Assembly: GCA_019321725.1 (NCBI GenBank)
Contig: CM033113.1
Coordinates: forward strand, 10,726,001-10,790,000
Reading direction: 5' to 3'
DNA: 64,000 nucleotides
DNA from: Paulownia fortunei
Lineage: Eukaryota; Streptophyta; Magnoliopsida; Lamiales; Paulowniaceae
Positions 11,266 through 23,437 of this stretch are shown here, one piece after another (within the stretch, counting starts at the first letter, position 1; every line of letters starts with the position of its first letter). The translations under genes and the position numbers were made by a program. The notes under the pieces are model-generated. The model worked only from the letters and a program-made list of their open reading frames with translations, was not told where the DNA came from and searched no databases.

Positions 11266-13628
11266 TGTGATACGCGAGTCTCTTACTACTTACATGGACA
11301 AATATGATTCATGCATTACATGTTAATTGCGTATTATTTGCATTTATATTGACATCATATAATTCATTTTATTTTATACGATGTTCCTAATCATTAAACT
11401 TAATTTTGAAACTTTCACACGTTATTGATTATTAAATCCCCTAACCTAAATTTTTAATTCTACATTGGGATAAGAAGAAAATTAGGTATCAATATGATGA
11501 ATATTATTAGGTTACACGTTATAATTTTTAGAAGTGTTAAAAGTATCACTAGTAAGTTTATATGGTTTAGTTTGATTTGATCAAGATATTTCAATAGTAT
11601 ATATTTATAAATTAACATCCTTGGGATATTGGACATGATATAATATTATTTAAGTGTCATATTACAAGGTTCATATGTGCATATGATTTTAGAAATTCAA
11701 ACATGACAAGCATTTAAGAATCGGATGTTAATCAGTTTAGAGATCGAATGAACGGTTAAGAAATTAGGGAAGAATTTATTATCCGATCATACAGAAATTA
11801 AAATAGGTTATAAATAGATAAATCAATAATAAGAAACACTAGATTACAGCTGTATAAGATGTGTGACAATCAGATTTGAACCACCACTTGACACCTCAAG
11901 TTTTGTCTTATCAAGCTACCACCTCAACCTTTCTTCATTTCTATCCTTGAACCACGACCAAAAACTATTTTCTGAGCTATTTCACCTCCAAAACCTCCAT
12001 ATGAAATTTTAGAAGTTGCTCCCAAGTTAGTTCCAAGTGAAGGAAGTAAAGGGAAGTAAGGAGGAGCAAGTAGAGACTTAAAATTGTGCATAGGTGAGCT
12101 TAACCTATGTTTTGATTTCAATTCTTACATTGTTTGAGGGTTTATAATTTTTAAAGATTCTATTATTGTTTATAATCATGTTAGGATTTTATCTATGGTC
12201 TTATAATTTACAAAAGAAGGATTTTTAGTTGCAAAATCCCAATAGAGATCACTAGGGACAGAAACTGTGTACTTGTTAATTTTTATTTTTAAAGTTTTAT
12301 ACATGTATAATAACTTGATTAAAACCTACATATTTCACCATATATGTGTTTATATATGATTTTAGGTGATTTATGTAAATTTGGAGAGGTTATAAATTGA
12401 AATATGGTTTTATTTTTTTAGAGACACCCAAAATTATCATGATAGAATTTACAGTTTATGTGTTGTGATAATTGGGATGGTTTTGTTGAGGTAAATCAGT
12501 GATTTTAGGCCATTATAAAATATGGTTACATTTCTCTACATGTTATCTAAGTGTAGTAAAAATTTGAAAGTGATTGGATATGCTTAAAGATGTCAAACTT
12601 AGCATGCAAGTAAATTGGACAACAAAAAATGTAAAAATATGAATATGTCCCATTTGATCACTTAGCATGTTTCAACCTAGACATGTTGTTATTGAGTGTT
12701 AACAATTAGATAAATACTATTAGAGTTATAATATTTCAATTAAATGATATTTGCATGTATTTAAAATGAGAAATTGAAGTATTTGAGGGACCATATTAGG
12801 TTATAGTTTGTGAAAACTTAATTGTTAGGTAGATAACTTGGTGTTTAAGGTCTTAACATGAGATTTTGTGCTTTCAACTTGCCAAATTGGTAATGGTGCT
12901 TGATGTTGGGTAATATTACAGACTATTTTACATCTAAGGTTGGAGAGAAATGTTAAACAAATTTAAACTAAGCCACCAACCAAGTGAAAGGTAAATAAAG
13001 ATTTATTTGCAACTAGAATGCATAGATATAGTAGATGTGTGATTTATATGTAATATCATAAATCATATGTGCATAGTAGAGGGCTCTCCATTAAGCATAC
13101 ATACATGGGCATTGGCACGTGCATGCATCATTTACGAGCATTGTGATAAATCTTGCATTGCACGGTATGATTCTGAGAAAGAAAAATATTTTACTAACCA
13201 CTACTAGTGCACCGAAGCATGTATGGATTTGCATGGTTGTATGCATGGATTTGCAGGTTCGCGTGCATGGATTTGCATGCGTATGAGTGTGCATGGATTT
13301 GCATGCTTTTATGATTATTGGCCATTGGATTATGGTGTTGTGCAGAGCTCTTTTTCGGTGCATGGGATAGTAGCATTGTTCAAGGGCCCAAAAAGAAATG
13401 ATTTTGAGAGAAATTTTTTATGCATAAAATTGCATTGTGGGCATAGTGTAACACCCCCCAACACTAAATACAGATATTGGTATAGCAATAATTTTGACAA
13501 TGTAACACATGTTTGTATATATATATTTATTTTTGTCAAATGTAGCACTTTGAGGAACAATAAAATATTTTAACACATATAACCCTTTATATAGAAAATC
13601 ACCATTTATATAAAAACACAACATCCAT

Positions 13629-15291
13629 TGTTACGAAAATTCGTGAATGCAAGTGCACGTTATCGTATATAAGTAATAAAGTGATGAATAAATTATCGTT
13701 CCCACGAGTATTGTTGAATTATTAAGTACCGAAATTATGTTAACTTTAATTTTATTTGAATAAACAAAAATAAGTGATTATGATTACAAACTAAGTCTAC
13801 CTACACTAACTAATGATCAAAATCAACTAATAATGAAATTCAAAAACTCAAAAGCATAGGGTTATAATTTCATCATAATTAATCCGAATTGAATAATTTA
13901 TTGCATGAATCTCAATTTAATTCTCAAGTGATAGTCGAGAATTCCTAAATTATCTACTAGCCTCTCCCAATGTCTAATAAAAATATCATCAATTGCTAAC
14001 CCACTATATTCCTATGTGAATTACAACAATCAATAATTCATTAAGTTTTATGGATCTCCAACAAGAGTACACAAACCATGTAAGTATATTCCTATCTCAC
14101 ATGCAATTTATGATTTTCTATACCTAGAACTAAATACATATATCACCTCCCGGGTCAATATGATTAACAAATCATTCAATTGGTGGCCAAATAATTGAAA
14201 GTATTAAGAACAATGTTGAGAACTCAACTTGATATATAAATCAAAAATTGACTTGATAAAAATATTCAAAATATTATAATTAGATTACATCACAACCCTA
14301 GAAAAATAAATTAGTTCATGATGGTAAAAATGAAAGATAACTCAAAAATATCCATGAACATAATTAATGAGAAAAAGAGAAAAATAAAATAAAACTTGAA
14401 AGTAGGATGAGTTTCTTCCCCTTGTAGATGTCTTCTTCTCAACTCTTCGGAAGAATTCTCTCATCTTCTTCTTTTTCTTCTTCTTCTTCCTTCTTCTTTC
14501 TTGGCTTGTTTTCTCTTCTCTTCCTCTCTCCTTCTCTAAAAATCTGATATGGAGGCTTTTGGAATACTTAAACTTGATGGAGATGCCCTAAAGAAGGCAT
14601 AAAATACCAATTTGCCCTTACTTGCCCGATTGGCAGTGCCTAGGTGCCGCATCACTCTGTAGTCCAGTGATGGTAGCACCTAAGCGCTGATTTCTGGCGC
14701 CTAGGCGCTACAGGGCAACGCCTAGGCGCCGCTCTTGCTATCCAAGTGCGATCTCTGCTGCGCTTATATCCTCTTCCAATTGCTTTTTCACCTATTTCTA
14801 GGCTAAATTAGCTTTTGGTATCTTCATTTGTACCTCTATGTCTTGGCTTTCGATAGGGACTTGAACCAACTCAATATGAAATTGGTGGAAAGATTTATGC
14901 CTGAAAAACCAAGATGTGTCATACCAGAAATTGTCAGTCAAGTGTAGACTATTTAACCCAATTTTTTTTATTGAAATATAAAGAACTGGATTTCATAGTA
15001 AACATAAACATTATAGATATATCTCTTTTCTTTCCAATGATTCAAGAAATAAGTCAAAATGATATTGGAACAAAAAGTTATGATTGAAATACGAACACTG
15101 CCCCAATAGCACCAAAAAACGGATTATTGAAAATTTAAACCAAGTTTTATGTTTATTTCCATTTTCTCCTCATTATGCTATTACCTACAATATTTCAAAT
15201 TAAATGCATAAAATTTAACAAAACATTCAAAAACTAAACAAAAAGTTAAGCAAATGGTACTCAATTAATGGGTATAAAATTCACTCATCAA
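13629..15291 (-). repeat. Athila-like LTR, left copy (3' LTR on the element's strand)
   Basis: Carries (TTC)n-rich sequence at about 14455-14500 and a cluster of GCGCCTAGGCGC-type palindromes at 14636-14733, most of which the right LTR lacks. Confidence 0.85.
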
Positions 15292-15309
15292 ATACCCCCA
15301 AACTTATTA

Positions 15310-16889
15310 TTTTGCTAGTCCTCGAGCAAAAGAAAGAAATAAAATAAGTAAAATAACAAGTGATAATTAAACCTACTAGTCAAATGAGTTTCACAAAATG
15401 TTGTAAGTTTATAACTCAAGGAAATATCAAAATATCATCAAAATGCATGATTTCAACTTAAGTGCCAAATTCACCTATCTTTAAATCCTTTGAGTGTGTG
15501 TGTGTAGCCTCTTATATTTAACTTTTTACTACTCGGATTGGTTCATACAAACTCACAACAAAATTATTGATCTCTTATTTATTTATTTTATAATTCTATA
15601 TGCTTGTTTTTCATGTCACTCTCCTAATGTTGACTAACACAACACCAAGGATCATTAGAACTTTGAACACTTGTAATGTATGGCTAAGGTAATGGTAGGA
15701 TAAAAGATAATATAGTAGCTTAAATTACTCATATCACAACTATTCTAGAACTTTGTTGATGAGTATCACCATATTTTCGTCTCATACCTTCATGAACTTT
15801 TCTTTCTTTTTTATTTGTTACACCACTTTATTCGTTAAACTCCCATTTTTTTCATATTTTTTTTAAAGTACTACACCCCCAAACTTATTTTGTTTTTATA
15901 AACAACGGGTATTGCATTCTTTTCTCATATTTCTTGGCATTTCTTTATTTTTTTATTTTTTTGGGAGTTTTGTACAAATCGCCACCTCTCTTTTGCCATT
16001 TTTTTTTCAAACCACTTTCAATGCTCAAAATGATGTTACTAGAATAGAAATGAGTTAAGTGTGGGGTAATATATAAGATAAAAAAAAATACATTGGTTGA
16101 GGTTAATTTGTATGGTGACAAAGAAAATGGCTCATTAGACTCAATCAGGGGACACTAAGGATTATGCATCATAAACAGGGTGGCTTAAAAGACTCAAAAG
16201 GTCCAAAAATAGTCTAAATCAGTTCTCTAATGTTATGTAGTCTAGGATTTCACCTCGAGTGACAATCAAACAAGTTTTAGAATTATATGAGATTGCAAAA
16301 AAAAAATCGAGTTCACATAAACTTTTTCTAAGTAAACAGAAAATTCAAATATTCAAGGCTATGTGCTCAATATGTCAAAGGATTACAAGAAAGATAAAAA
16401 TTACTACAAGAGTCAAGCACAACATTCATCAATTTCTAAAAGCTATAAACAAACAAAATTAAATGAAACACATACATCCACCCCCAAACTCAGAACTAAC
16501 ATTGTCTTCAATGTTAAATAAAGCAAGATAAGGCATAAAAGACTTCCCTGAATGGTGTTAGTTCTCATTAACTTGATTATCATCCTCTTCTAGAATAGTG
16601 ATGGATGTGAATTCATTAGTTGGTGATACATCACTCCTTATTTTACAGATCCCTCTCCAAACTTGAGTTGGATCCTGAAATGAAAACAAACAAAAATCAA
16701 ATAAAATAACAAAATTAACATTAAAAAACTAAATAATAAAAATAAAAGATAATTTAAAACACTTGGGTTGCCTCTCAAGAAGCGCTTGATTTATCGTCTT
16801 CAGTCAGACTTCTTCCTTACTCAACCAGGATCCAAAAATAAGTGTTTATCATGTCATGCCTTTGTATGCTCTAGAAGTGTAGGTGATCC
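15310..16889 (-). other. Non-coding 3' internal region of the Athila-like element
   Basis: AT-rich with no pol domains. The complement of 16480-16515 reads ACAATGTTAGTTCTGAGTTT and then GGGGGTGG, a polypurine-rich signature common in the long 3' leader of plant Athila/Tat elements. Confidence 0.6.
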
Positions 16890-17540
16890 CTAAAGATAAG
16901 CATAGTGAGCATAATCCAGCATGGAATCAAATGCCTCTTTCATATTGTTGAGTGCATGCCCGATGACCAAAAATATTTCTCCTTGTGTGAAAGAGATGTT
17001 TTTGTCCTTTTCAATTTTGGGGATGATGAAATCTATATGAATAATAGATTTGTCAATATCCTCAAGTAGACCTTCATTTCCCACAATATAATGGTTTAAT
17101 GAGCAGTCTCCCAATTCATAATCCTCCACTTCATACTTGTGCAATGAGATCCCCATATCATCCTCCACAACATTTGATATAGGCTTGTTATTTTGTAAAA
17201 GATGAGGATAAAAAACTTCCCGCGATGGCTCTTGAGAAGGGTTTGGTTCAACATATTCATGGTCTTTTCTATTCTTCACTAGAGGTGTTTGTGTTGATAC
17301 CTCTTGTTCATCCTTCATCAGTTGTTTTATCCACAAGACAGTTTTTCTCTCTTCATTACTTAGCAAATTAACATCCCAATATTCTTCTCTTTTATCTGTT
17401 AGAGGCATTTGTGTTGATACATCTTGTTTATCCTTCATCAATTTTTCAATCCACAAGATGGTTTCAATCTCTTCCTCACTTAGTAAATTATCATCACAAT
17501 GTTCTTCGCCCTTTTCATTTTCCTCAATTGTGTAAGGCAA
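16890..17540 (-). CDS. 216-codon frame of the Athila-like element, function unknown
   Basis: This is the longest intact frame in the element. It is acidic and contains an internal duplication of about 45 residues. Repeat 1 holds DDNLLSEEEIETILWIEKLM followed by KDKQDVSTQMPL; repeat 2 holds DVNLLSNEERKTVLWIKQLM followed by KDEQEVSTQTPL. The C-terminal part ends in GEIFLVIGHALNNMKEAFDS and an aromatic tail. It has no signal peptide, zinc finger or catalytic motif. It follows the gag fragment in the position where LARD-type elements often carry an extra gag-tail frame. Staying open for 216 codons in a decayed region may reflect recent insertion rather than selection. Confidence 0.5.
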   Translation of the reverse strand: MPYTIEENEKGEEHCDDNLLSEEEIETILWIEKLMKDKQDVSTQMPLTDKREEYWDVNLLSNEERKTVLWIKQLMKDEQEVSTQTPLVKNRKDHEYVEPNPSQEPSREVFYPHLLQNNKPISNVVEDDMGISLHKYEVEDYELGDCSLNHYIVGNEGLLEDIDKSIIHIDFIIPKIEKDKNISFTQGEIFLVIGHALNNMKEAFDSMLDYAHYAYL

Positions 17541-17659
17541 AATATGTTATGATGGATTACTAGGTTGAGTTTGCAATAAGATTTGGTCGGTAGTACGTTC
17601 GAATTGAGCTAAAGTTTTCTCAAGATTTCGCTTCTTCTCTAATGGTGGGTAACTAGATG

Positions 17660-18047
17660 CATGCCATATCATATTCTCATCATTTCTCCATGAAGCATTA
17701 GAATGATTTGGCCATCCTTGGTAAGTATTGGAGAAAGGATAATTTTGCAGCTAGTTGTAATTCCACCAAAATTAAGCATGCTCAACATATGGTGGTGCAA
17801 ATTGATTGCTCCCTTGGAATTGTGTTCTTGCATGAAAACCGCCATATGACTCACGTACCTTAAATGGTGAATGATTAGCATTTGCTATAAAATATTTCTC
17901 TATCTCTTTTGAAATTATTTGTACTTGTGCACTCAATACATTAATAACATCTACTCGATTCGTTCTAGAGGCCTGAGTTGAACTTTGATTTGTCATGTCA
18001 TATTCAGTTAGCCAATAGTATGAATTATATGCCATCTTATCTACCAC
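17660..18047 (-). pseudogene. Gag C-terminal fragment of the Athila-like element
   Basis: The minus-strand frame from 18047 begins MVDKMAYNSYYWLTEY and continues through a VDVINVLSAQVQIISKEIEK helix to YGGFHARTQFQGSN. After a stop the reading resumes as PFSNTYQGWPNHSNASWRND, which corresponds to the NPYSNTYNPGWRNHPNFSW-type signature in the gag of plant Athila/Tat elements. The N-terminal gag domain and a zinc knuckle were not seen. The fragment lies directly after the PBS, where gag would start in an intact element, and it is broken by stops. Confidence 0.7.
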
Positions 18048-18213
18048 TTTTTGATCATATCACACACATAAAAAAATACCTGCGATTACAAACAAGGGCA
18101 CACTCAAACAATGAAAGAAAAATAAAAATAAGAGAAAAGATAAATATATATACAAGAAAAATTTAAATAAAAATCAGAGATACTTGGTATCGATATTAAC
18201 AAAACAAAACAAT

Positions 18214-18231
18214 CCACGGCAACGGCGCCAA
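18214..18231 (-). promoter_or_regulatory. Primer-binding site of the Athila-like element
   Basis: On the minus strand this reads TGGCGCCGTTGCCGTGG, a few bases inside the end of the 5' LTR. It resembles the tRNA-Asp-type PBS common in plant Athila/Tat elements. Confidence 0.75.
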
Positions 18232-18236
18232 AAACT

Positions 18237-19868
18237 TGTTGCGAAAATTCGTGAATGCAAGTGCACATTATCGTATACAAGTAATAAAGTGATAAATAAA
18301 TTATCGTTCCCACGAGTACTGTTGAATTATTAAGTACCGAAATTATGTTAACTTTAATTTTATTTGAATAAATGAAAATGGGTGATTATGATTACAAACT
18401 AAGTCTACCTACACTAACTAATGATCAAAATCAACTCATAATGAAATTCAAAAACTCAAAAGCCTAGGGTTATGATTTCATCATAATTAATTCAAATTGA
18501 ATAATTTATCGCATCAATCTCAATTTAATTCCCAAGTGATAGTCGAGAATTTCTAAATTATCCACTAGCCTCTTCCAAGGTCTAATAAAAATATCATCAA
18601 TTGCTAACCCACTATATTCCTATGTGAATTACAACAATCAACAATTTATTAAGTTTTATGGATCTCTAACAAGACTACACAAACCATATAAGTATTTTCA
18701 TATCCCACATGTAATTTATAGTTTTCTACACCTAGAACTAGATACATATATCACCTCTCGGGTCAATATGATTAACAAATCATCCAATTAGTGGCCAAAT
18801 AATTGAAAGTATTAAGAACAATGTTGAGAACTCAACTTGATAGATAAATCAAAAATTGACTTGATAAAAATATTCAAAACATCATAATTAGATTACATCA
18901 CAACCCTAGAAAAATAAATTAGTTCATGATGGTAAAAATGAAAGATAACTCAACAATATCCATGAACATAATTAATGAGAAAAAGAGGAAAATGAAATAA
19001 AACTTTAAAGTAGGATGAGTTTCTTCCCCTTGTAGATGTCTTCTTCTCAACTCTTTGGAAGAATTCTCTCTTCTTCTTCTTCTTCTTCTTCTTCTTCTCT
19101 TCTTCTTCTTCCTCCTTCTTTCTTGGCTTGTTTTCTCTTCTCTCCCTCTCTTCCTCTCTAAAAATCTGATATGGAGGCTTTTCGAATACTTAAACTTAAT
19201 AGGAGATGCCCTAAAGAGAGCATAAAATACTAATTTGCCCTTACTTGCCCGATTAGCAGCGCCTCTGCATCACTTTGCAGACAGACATTCAGCGCTTAGG
19301 CGCCGCTCTTGCTGTCCAAGTTCGATCTCTACTGCGCTTATATCTTCTTCCAACTACTTTTCACCCATTTTTAGGCTAAATTAGCTTTTGGTGTCTGTAT
19401 ATTAATTGTACCTCTGTATCTTGGCTTTCGATAAGTACTTGAATCAACTTAATATGAAATCGGTGGAAATATTTATGCCTGAAATACCAAGATGTGTCAT
19501 ACCAAAAATTTTCAGTCAAGTGCATACTATTTAACCCAATGTTTCTCATTGCAATAGAAAGAACTATATTTTATGATAAACATAAACATTATAGATATAT
19601 CTCTTAGCTTTTCAATGATTCAAGAAAAAAGTCAAAATGATATTGGAGCAAAAAGTTATGATTGAAATACGAACACTACCCCAATAACACCAAAAAGCTA
19701 ATTATTGAAAATTTAAACCAAGTTTTATGTTTATTTTCATTTTCTCCTCATTATGCTATTACCTACAATATTTCAAATTAAATGCATAAAAAGTAACAAA
19801 ATACTCAAAAACTAAATAAAAAGTTAAGCAAATGGTACTCAATTAATGGATATAAAATTCACTCATCA
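18237..19868 (-). repeat. Athila-like LTR, right copy (5' LTR on the element's strand)
   Basis: Closely matches the left LTR, with scattered substitutions, an expanded (TTC)n tract at 19069-19115 and a deletion in the palindrome cluster near 19255-19300. Confidence 0.85.
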
Positions 19869-20424
19869 TCCATCATAATCACGCTATTCTCAGGCTGATG
19901 TACTATAAAATTTCAAGAGTTTTATAGGACACGACATCCCAAAGTTATAATATGAGAGACTCAAAAATAAAAATAATAGCATTTACTTTCGGAAGAAGTA
20001 AGGATATTTTGCATGTTGTAGCCCTTTATATATAGTCAACAATTTACATAATAATAATGAATGTAAAAATTAGAATATGCCCACAACAAAATTCAACATG
20101 TCGTTATTCATGTACACTGATCCTCAAAACCTGTAGGAACCCGAATAACTTGCCTAGTAAGTCCATGGTATCAAGTATCACTAGACTCACCTACATTGCA
20201 TAAACTATATGAGTTAACACTCAACAAGTAAAGATTATACATGTCAAAGAATAATCCATAATATCAAGTCATGCATCTCAAAATGCTATGCCCACAATGC
20301 AATTCCATGCATCAAAACATTTCTCTCAAAATCATTTCTTTCTTAGGCCCCTGACCAATGCTACTATCCTATGCACCGGAAAAGAGCTATGCATAACACC
20401 ATAATCCAATAGCCAATAATCATA

Positions 20425-20520
20425 AAAGCATGCAAATTCATGCACACTCATACGCATGCAAATTCATACACGCAAACCTGCAAATCCATGCATACAACCA
20501 TGCAAATCCATACATGTTTC
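20425..20520. repeat. Short tandem repeat CATGCAAATCCATGCA in family U LTR
   Basis: About four to five imperfect units of 18-24 bp based on CATGCAAATCCATGCA. The same array occurs inverted at 13213-13310 in the sister LTR, and directly at 38925-39012 in the third LTR copy. CATGCA is the core of the plant RY motif, but no function is implied inside an LTR. Confidence 0.7.
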
Positions 20521-23130
20521 GGTGCACTAGTAGTGGTTAGTAAAATATTTTTCTTTCTCAGAATTATGCCATGCAATGCAAGATTTATCACAATGCTCGT
20601 ATATGATGCATGCACGTGGTAATGTCAATACCCATGTATGTATGCTCAATGGAAAACCCTCTACTGTGCACATATGATTTATGATATTACATATAATTCA
20701 CACATCTACTATGTCTATGCATTGTAGTTGCAAATGAATCTTTACTTGCCTTTGATCAGTTGTGTGTTACTTCTAAGTTTCTTAAGTATTACTCCCCAAC
20801 CCTATATATGAAACAATCTATAAAAATACAAGATATCAATCACCATGCTCAATTAACAAGTTCATTATACCAATGTAGTATAAAGATCTTGAATTTCAAT
20901 TTAACTAAACAACCTTACCACTTAGAAACTATAACCGAATACAACCTTTTACGTACATTTGCTCCACATCTTAAATGTATACTAACCTCACTTAATTGAT
21001 GTATTATAACTCTTACAATATTTCCTTAAATGTTGGGGATCAAATGCACCACATCTATGCTGGAACATGTTAATGAATCAAATGGGACAGATTCATCACT
21101 TCACATTTTTTTGCTACCACATTAATTTGTATGATGATTTTGACACCCTTAGACATATTCATTCACTCCAAAAAATTTATCACTTATCTAACATAAAAAA
21201 AAATGTAAACATGTCATAGAATGGCTAAAACTCACGGATATAGCTTCCCAAGTTCAGCTCCTTTCACAGCATACTGAAACAGATTTTTCCTACTATGACA
21301 GTTTTACACACTTCATGATATTAATAGTTTTAACACCCTTAAGTATATTCAATCACTCCCAAATTTTTACCACACTTATATAACATATAAAAAGATACAA
21401 CCAGGTCATGTCCTTATCAAAACTAATGTATTTAATACTGTAAAACCAGTCCATCTCACATAGAATAGAACCTGAAATTCGATGGTGACAGTTTTGAGCA
21501 TCTCTTCAATATCATGCCCTATTTCAATTTCTAACCGATGAAAATTTATTCCAATACTCTTAAACCATATATAAACATGTATATAATGATAATTATAGGT
21601 TTATTCAATATACTATACACTTTTGAAGCCTAAAATACAAGAAAATAGTAAGATAATAGTTTCTGCTATAAGTATTTTCTATTAAGTGTTTGTCATTAAA
21701 AACCTTTTCTTTGTGCACCAAAGTCTAACTAAAAACTTTCTAACACTTTTATAAGAGATATTGAAAACTTAGTAAATAATAAAACCATTAAGTGTTACCT
21801 ATGCAGATTTTGAGGTTAAATTTGATGGTAATCATTTCTCCTTTGCTTTTCTTGCTTTTATTTCAACTTGGAATCAATTTGGAGCACTTGGATACCTTAA
21901 GGTGTGTTTTTGGAAGATGAAAATGGCTGAAATGAGGGTCTGGTCGTAGCTTAACGGTGAAGGATTTGAGGTGTTAGCTTGAGATGTTAGCTTAAGCTTA
22001 ATAAGAAAGCATGAAGTGGCATGTAATAGTATAATTTGATTTTCTCCCTTGTCTTGCAACCCTAATCTTGTGTGTCTCACATATTCTTATTTGGTTGCAA
22101 CCTATCTTAGTCGTCATTCATTCCCATAGGTAATTCCTATGTCCGTTCATTCGATCTCCAAACCAATTAACATCCGATTTTTAAATAATTATCTAGTTTG
22201 CATTTCTAAAATCATATGCACATATGGACCTTATATTATGACACTTAAATCACATTATATCATGTCCATTATCCTAAGTATATTAATCCATAGATGTATA
22301 CTTTTAAAATACCTCGATTTAATTAAATTGAATCATCTAAACTTATTAGTAACACCTTTAATATTTCCAAAATTATAACATATAACCTATGAATATCCAA
22401 TATATCGACCAATCTATTTTTTTTCTTATTTAAATATAGAATTTCTTAATTAAGTTATAAGATCTCAACCACTTATATCATGTGATAGCATTAGAGGTCT
22501 AAAGATTAAGAATGCTATATAAGATGTCATGTAAATGTTAATGCAAATTAGCATATAAGTAGCATATAATGCATGAATCACATTGGCCAAGTGAGTTGTG
22601 AGAGGTTCGGGTATCACACATAGCATTTTGAGATGCATGACTTGATATTCTGAATTATTCTTTGACATGCATAATCTTTACTTGTTGAGCGTTAGCTCAT
22701 ATAGTTTATGTATTGTAGGTGAGTATGACAATGCTTGAAACATCTTTAATTGGCTGGGCAACTGTTGGAGCTTCTACAATTGTCTGAGAGAGTGTGTACA
22801 TGGATGATGACTTGTTGGGCTATTTTGTTGACTTGTTATATTTTGAGTCTGTTGTATTATATTTTTAGACTGGTACTATATTTTTCTTTTAAAAGCTCAC
22901 TGTAAATAAGTATGTAAATATTATGATCGTTGTGGGTGTTGTACTTTTATATAAATACTGATCATGCTATATACATGACATATGTGATAAAATATTTTAA
23001 ACAGGGTTGTGTATGTAAGGAGTGATTGATTTTTTCTTAAAGTGTTACAAAAAAAAATATCTCACGTATACATAAGTTCTATCATGTTAAATTAAACTAT
23101 ATATCTCATTGTTGAGTAGTGGGTGTTACA

Positions 23131-23437
23131 CCTCCTTGCAACACACACAAACAGTTAGGGGTCCTTGGAAAAGTCCCTCCGACATTCAAATTAGTCATAA
23201 AACTTGAGAGAAATAGTGTTTAACACTTATTCAATGTACCTTATAATGAATTGAAATGAGGTATTTATAATTGTAATTTCGGAGGGTGTAATCTTGTGTA
23301 GTATGATGCAAAAACCACTTGGACCTCATGGATCTGTAGGTTTTGGCCTCACCACCGTAGGCTTAGCTATACATTATAACCTAATTTTATTTATTCTAAC
23401 TAAGCCATTGGACTTGTTTTGGGCTCATGACTCATCA
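23131..23437 (-). repeat. Left LTR of the LARD-like element, second fragment
   Basis: Continues the LTR after the inserted solo LTR and ends in GACTCATCA. It aligns with 27176-27481. Confidence 0.75.

Larger units (their letters stand above)
13629..19868 (-). mobile_element. Athila/Tat-like non-autonomous LTR retrotransposon, complete with TSD
   Basis: LTRs lie at 13629-15291 (1663 bp) and 18237-19868 (1632 bp), both with TGTT(A/G)CG...ACTCATCA ends. A perfect target duplication TCCAT lies at 13624-13628 and 19869-19873. The element reads on the minus strand. The complement of 18214-18230 is a PBS of the TGGCGCCGTTGCC type (tRNA-Asp, as in Athila). The complement of 15292-15309 is a polypurine tract (AGTTTGGGGGTATT). 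The internal region is only 2.9 kb: a gag-tail fragment, one 216-codon frame and no protease, RT, RNase H or integrase. It would need an autonomous partner. Confidence 0.88.
13447..22618 (-). mobile_element. Second solo LTR of family U, inverted inside the first, split by an Athila-like element
   Basis: It starts TGTAACACCCCCC at 13447 and ends GGGTATCACA at 22618. It is flanked by a perfect 5-bp duplication CATAG (13442-13446 and 22619-22623). Its own sequence is 13447-13628 plus 19869-22618, about 2.9 kb. The segment 20290-22618 is the reverse complement of 11266-13440, and 20170-20290 is the reverse complement of 22624-22740. The insertion therefore went into a sister LTR in the opposite orientation. 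The uninterrupted copy at 38185 confirms the empty site, because its ACACAATATCCATAACAG corresponds to the two sides of the inner element. Confidence 0.85.
11266..23130 (+). mobile_element. Solo LTR (family U, + orientation), split by a reverse copy of itself
   Basis: It starts TGTGATACGCGAG at 11266 and ends GGGTGTTACA at 23130. It is flanked by CCTAC (11261-11265) and CCTCC (23131-23135), a 5-bp target duplication with one mismatch. Its own sequence is 11266-13446 plus 22624-23130, about 2.7 kb. The TG...CA ends, 5-bp duplication, length and lack of coding fit a solo LTR. Ends of the type TGTGATACCCG...GGTGTTACA recall Del/Tekay chromovirus LTRs, but no pol is present to confirm that lineage. 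It sits inside the left LTR of the LARD-like element. Confidence 0.75.

Noticed and set aside
13091..13376. Open frames rich in His, Ala, Asn and Met on the minus strand
   Set aside because: They are translations of the CATGCAAATCC tandem array in the solo LTR, not a gene.
20425..20520. Regularly repeated CATGCAAATCC units as a possible CRISPR-like array
   Set aside because: No constant repeat/spacer architecture; short degenerate units inside a plant LTR, present in every family copy.
13447..23130. Reading the structure as one DNA transposon with about 600-bp TIRs (TGTAACACC...GGTGTTACA)
   Set aside because: The CATAG duplication, the CCTAC/CCTCC duplication and the free-standing third copy at 38185 with TAAAC show two independent solo LTR insertions in opposite orientation.
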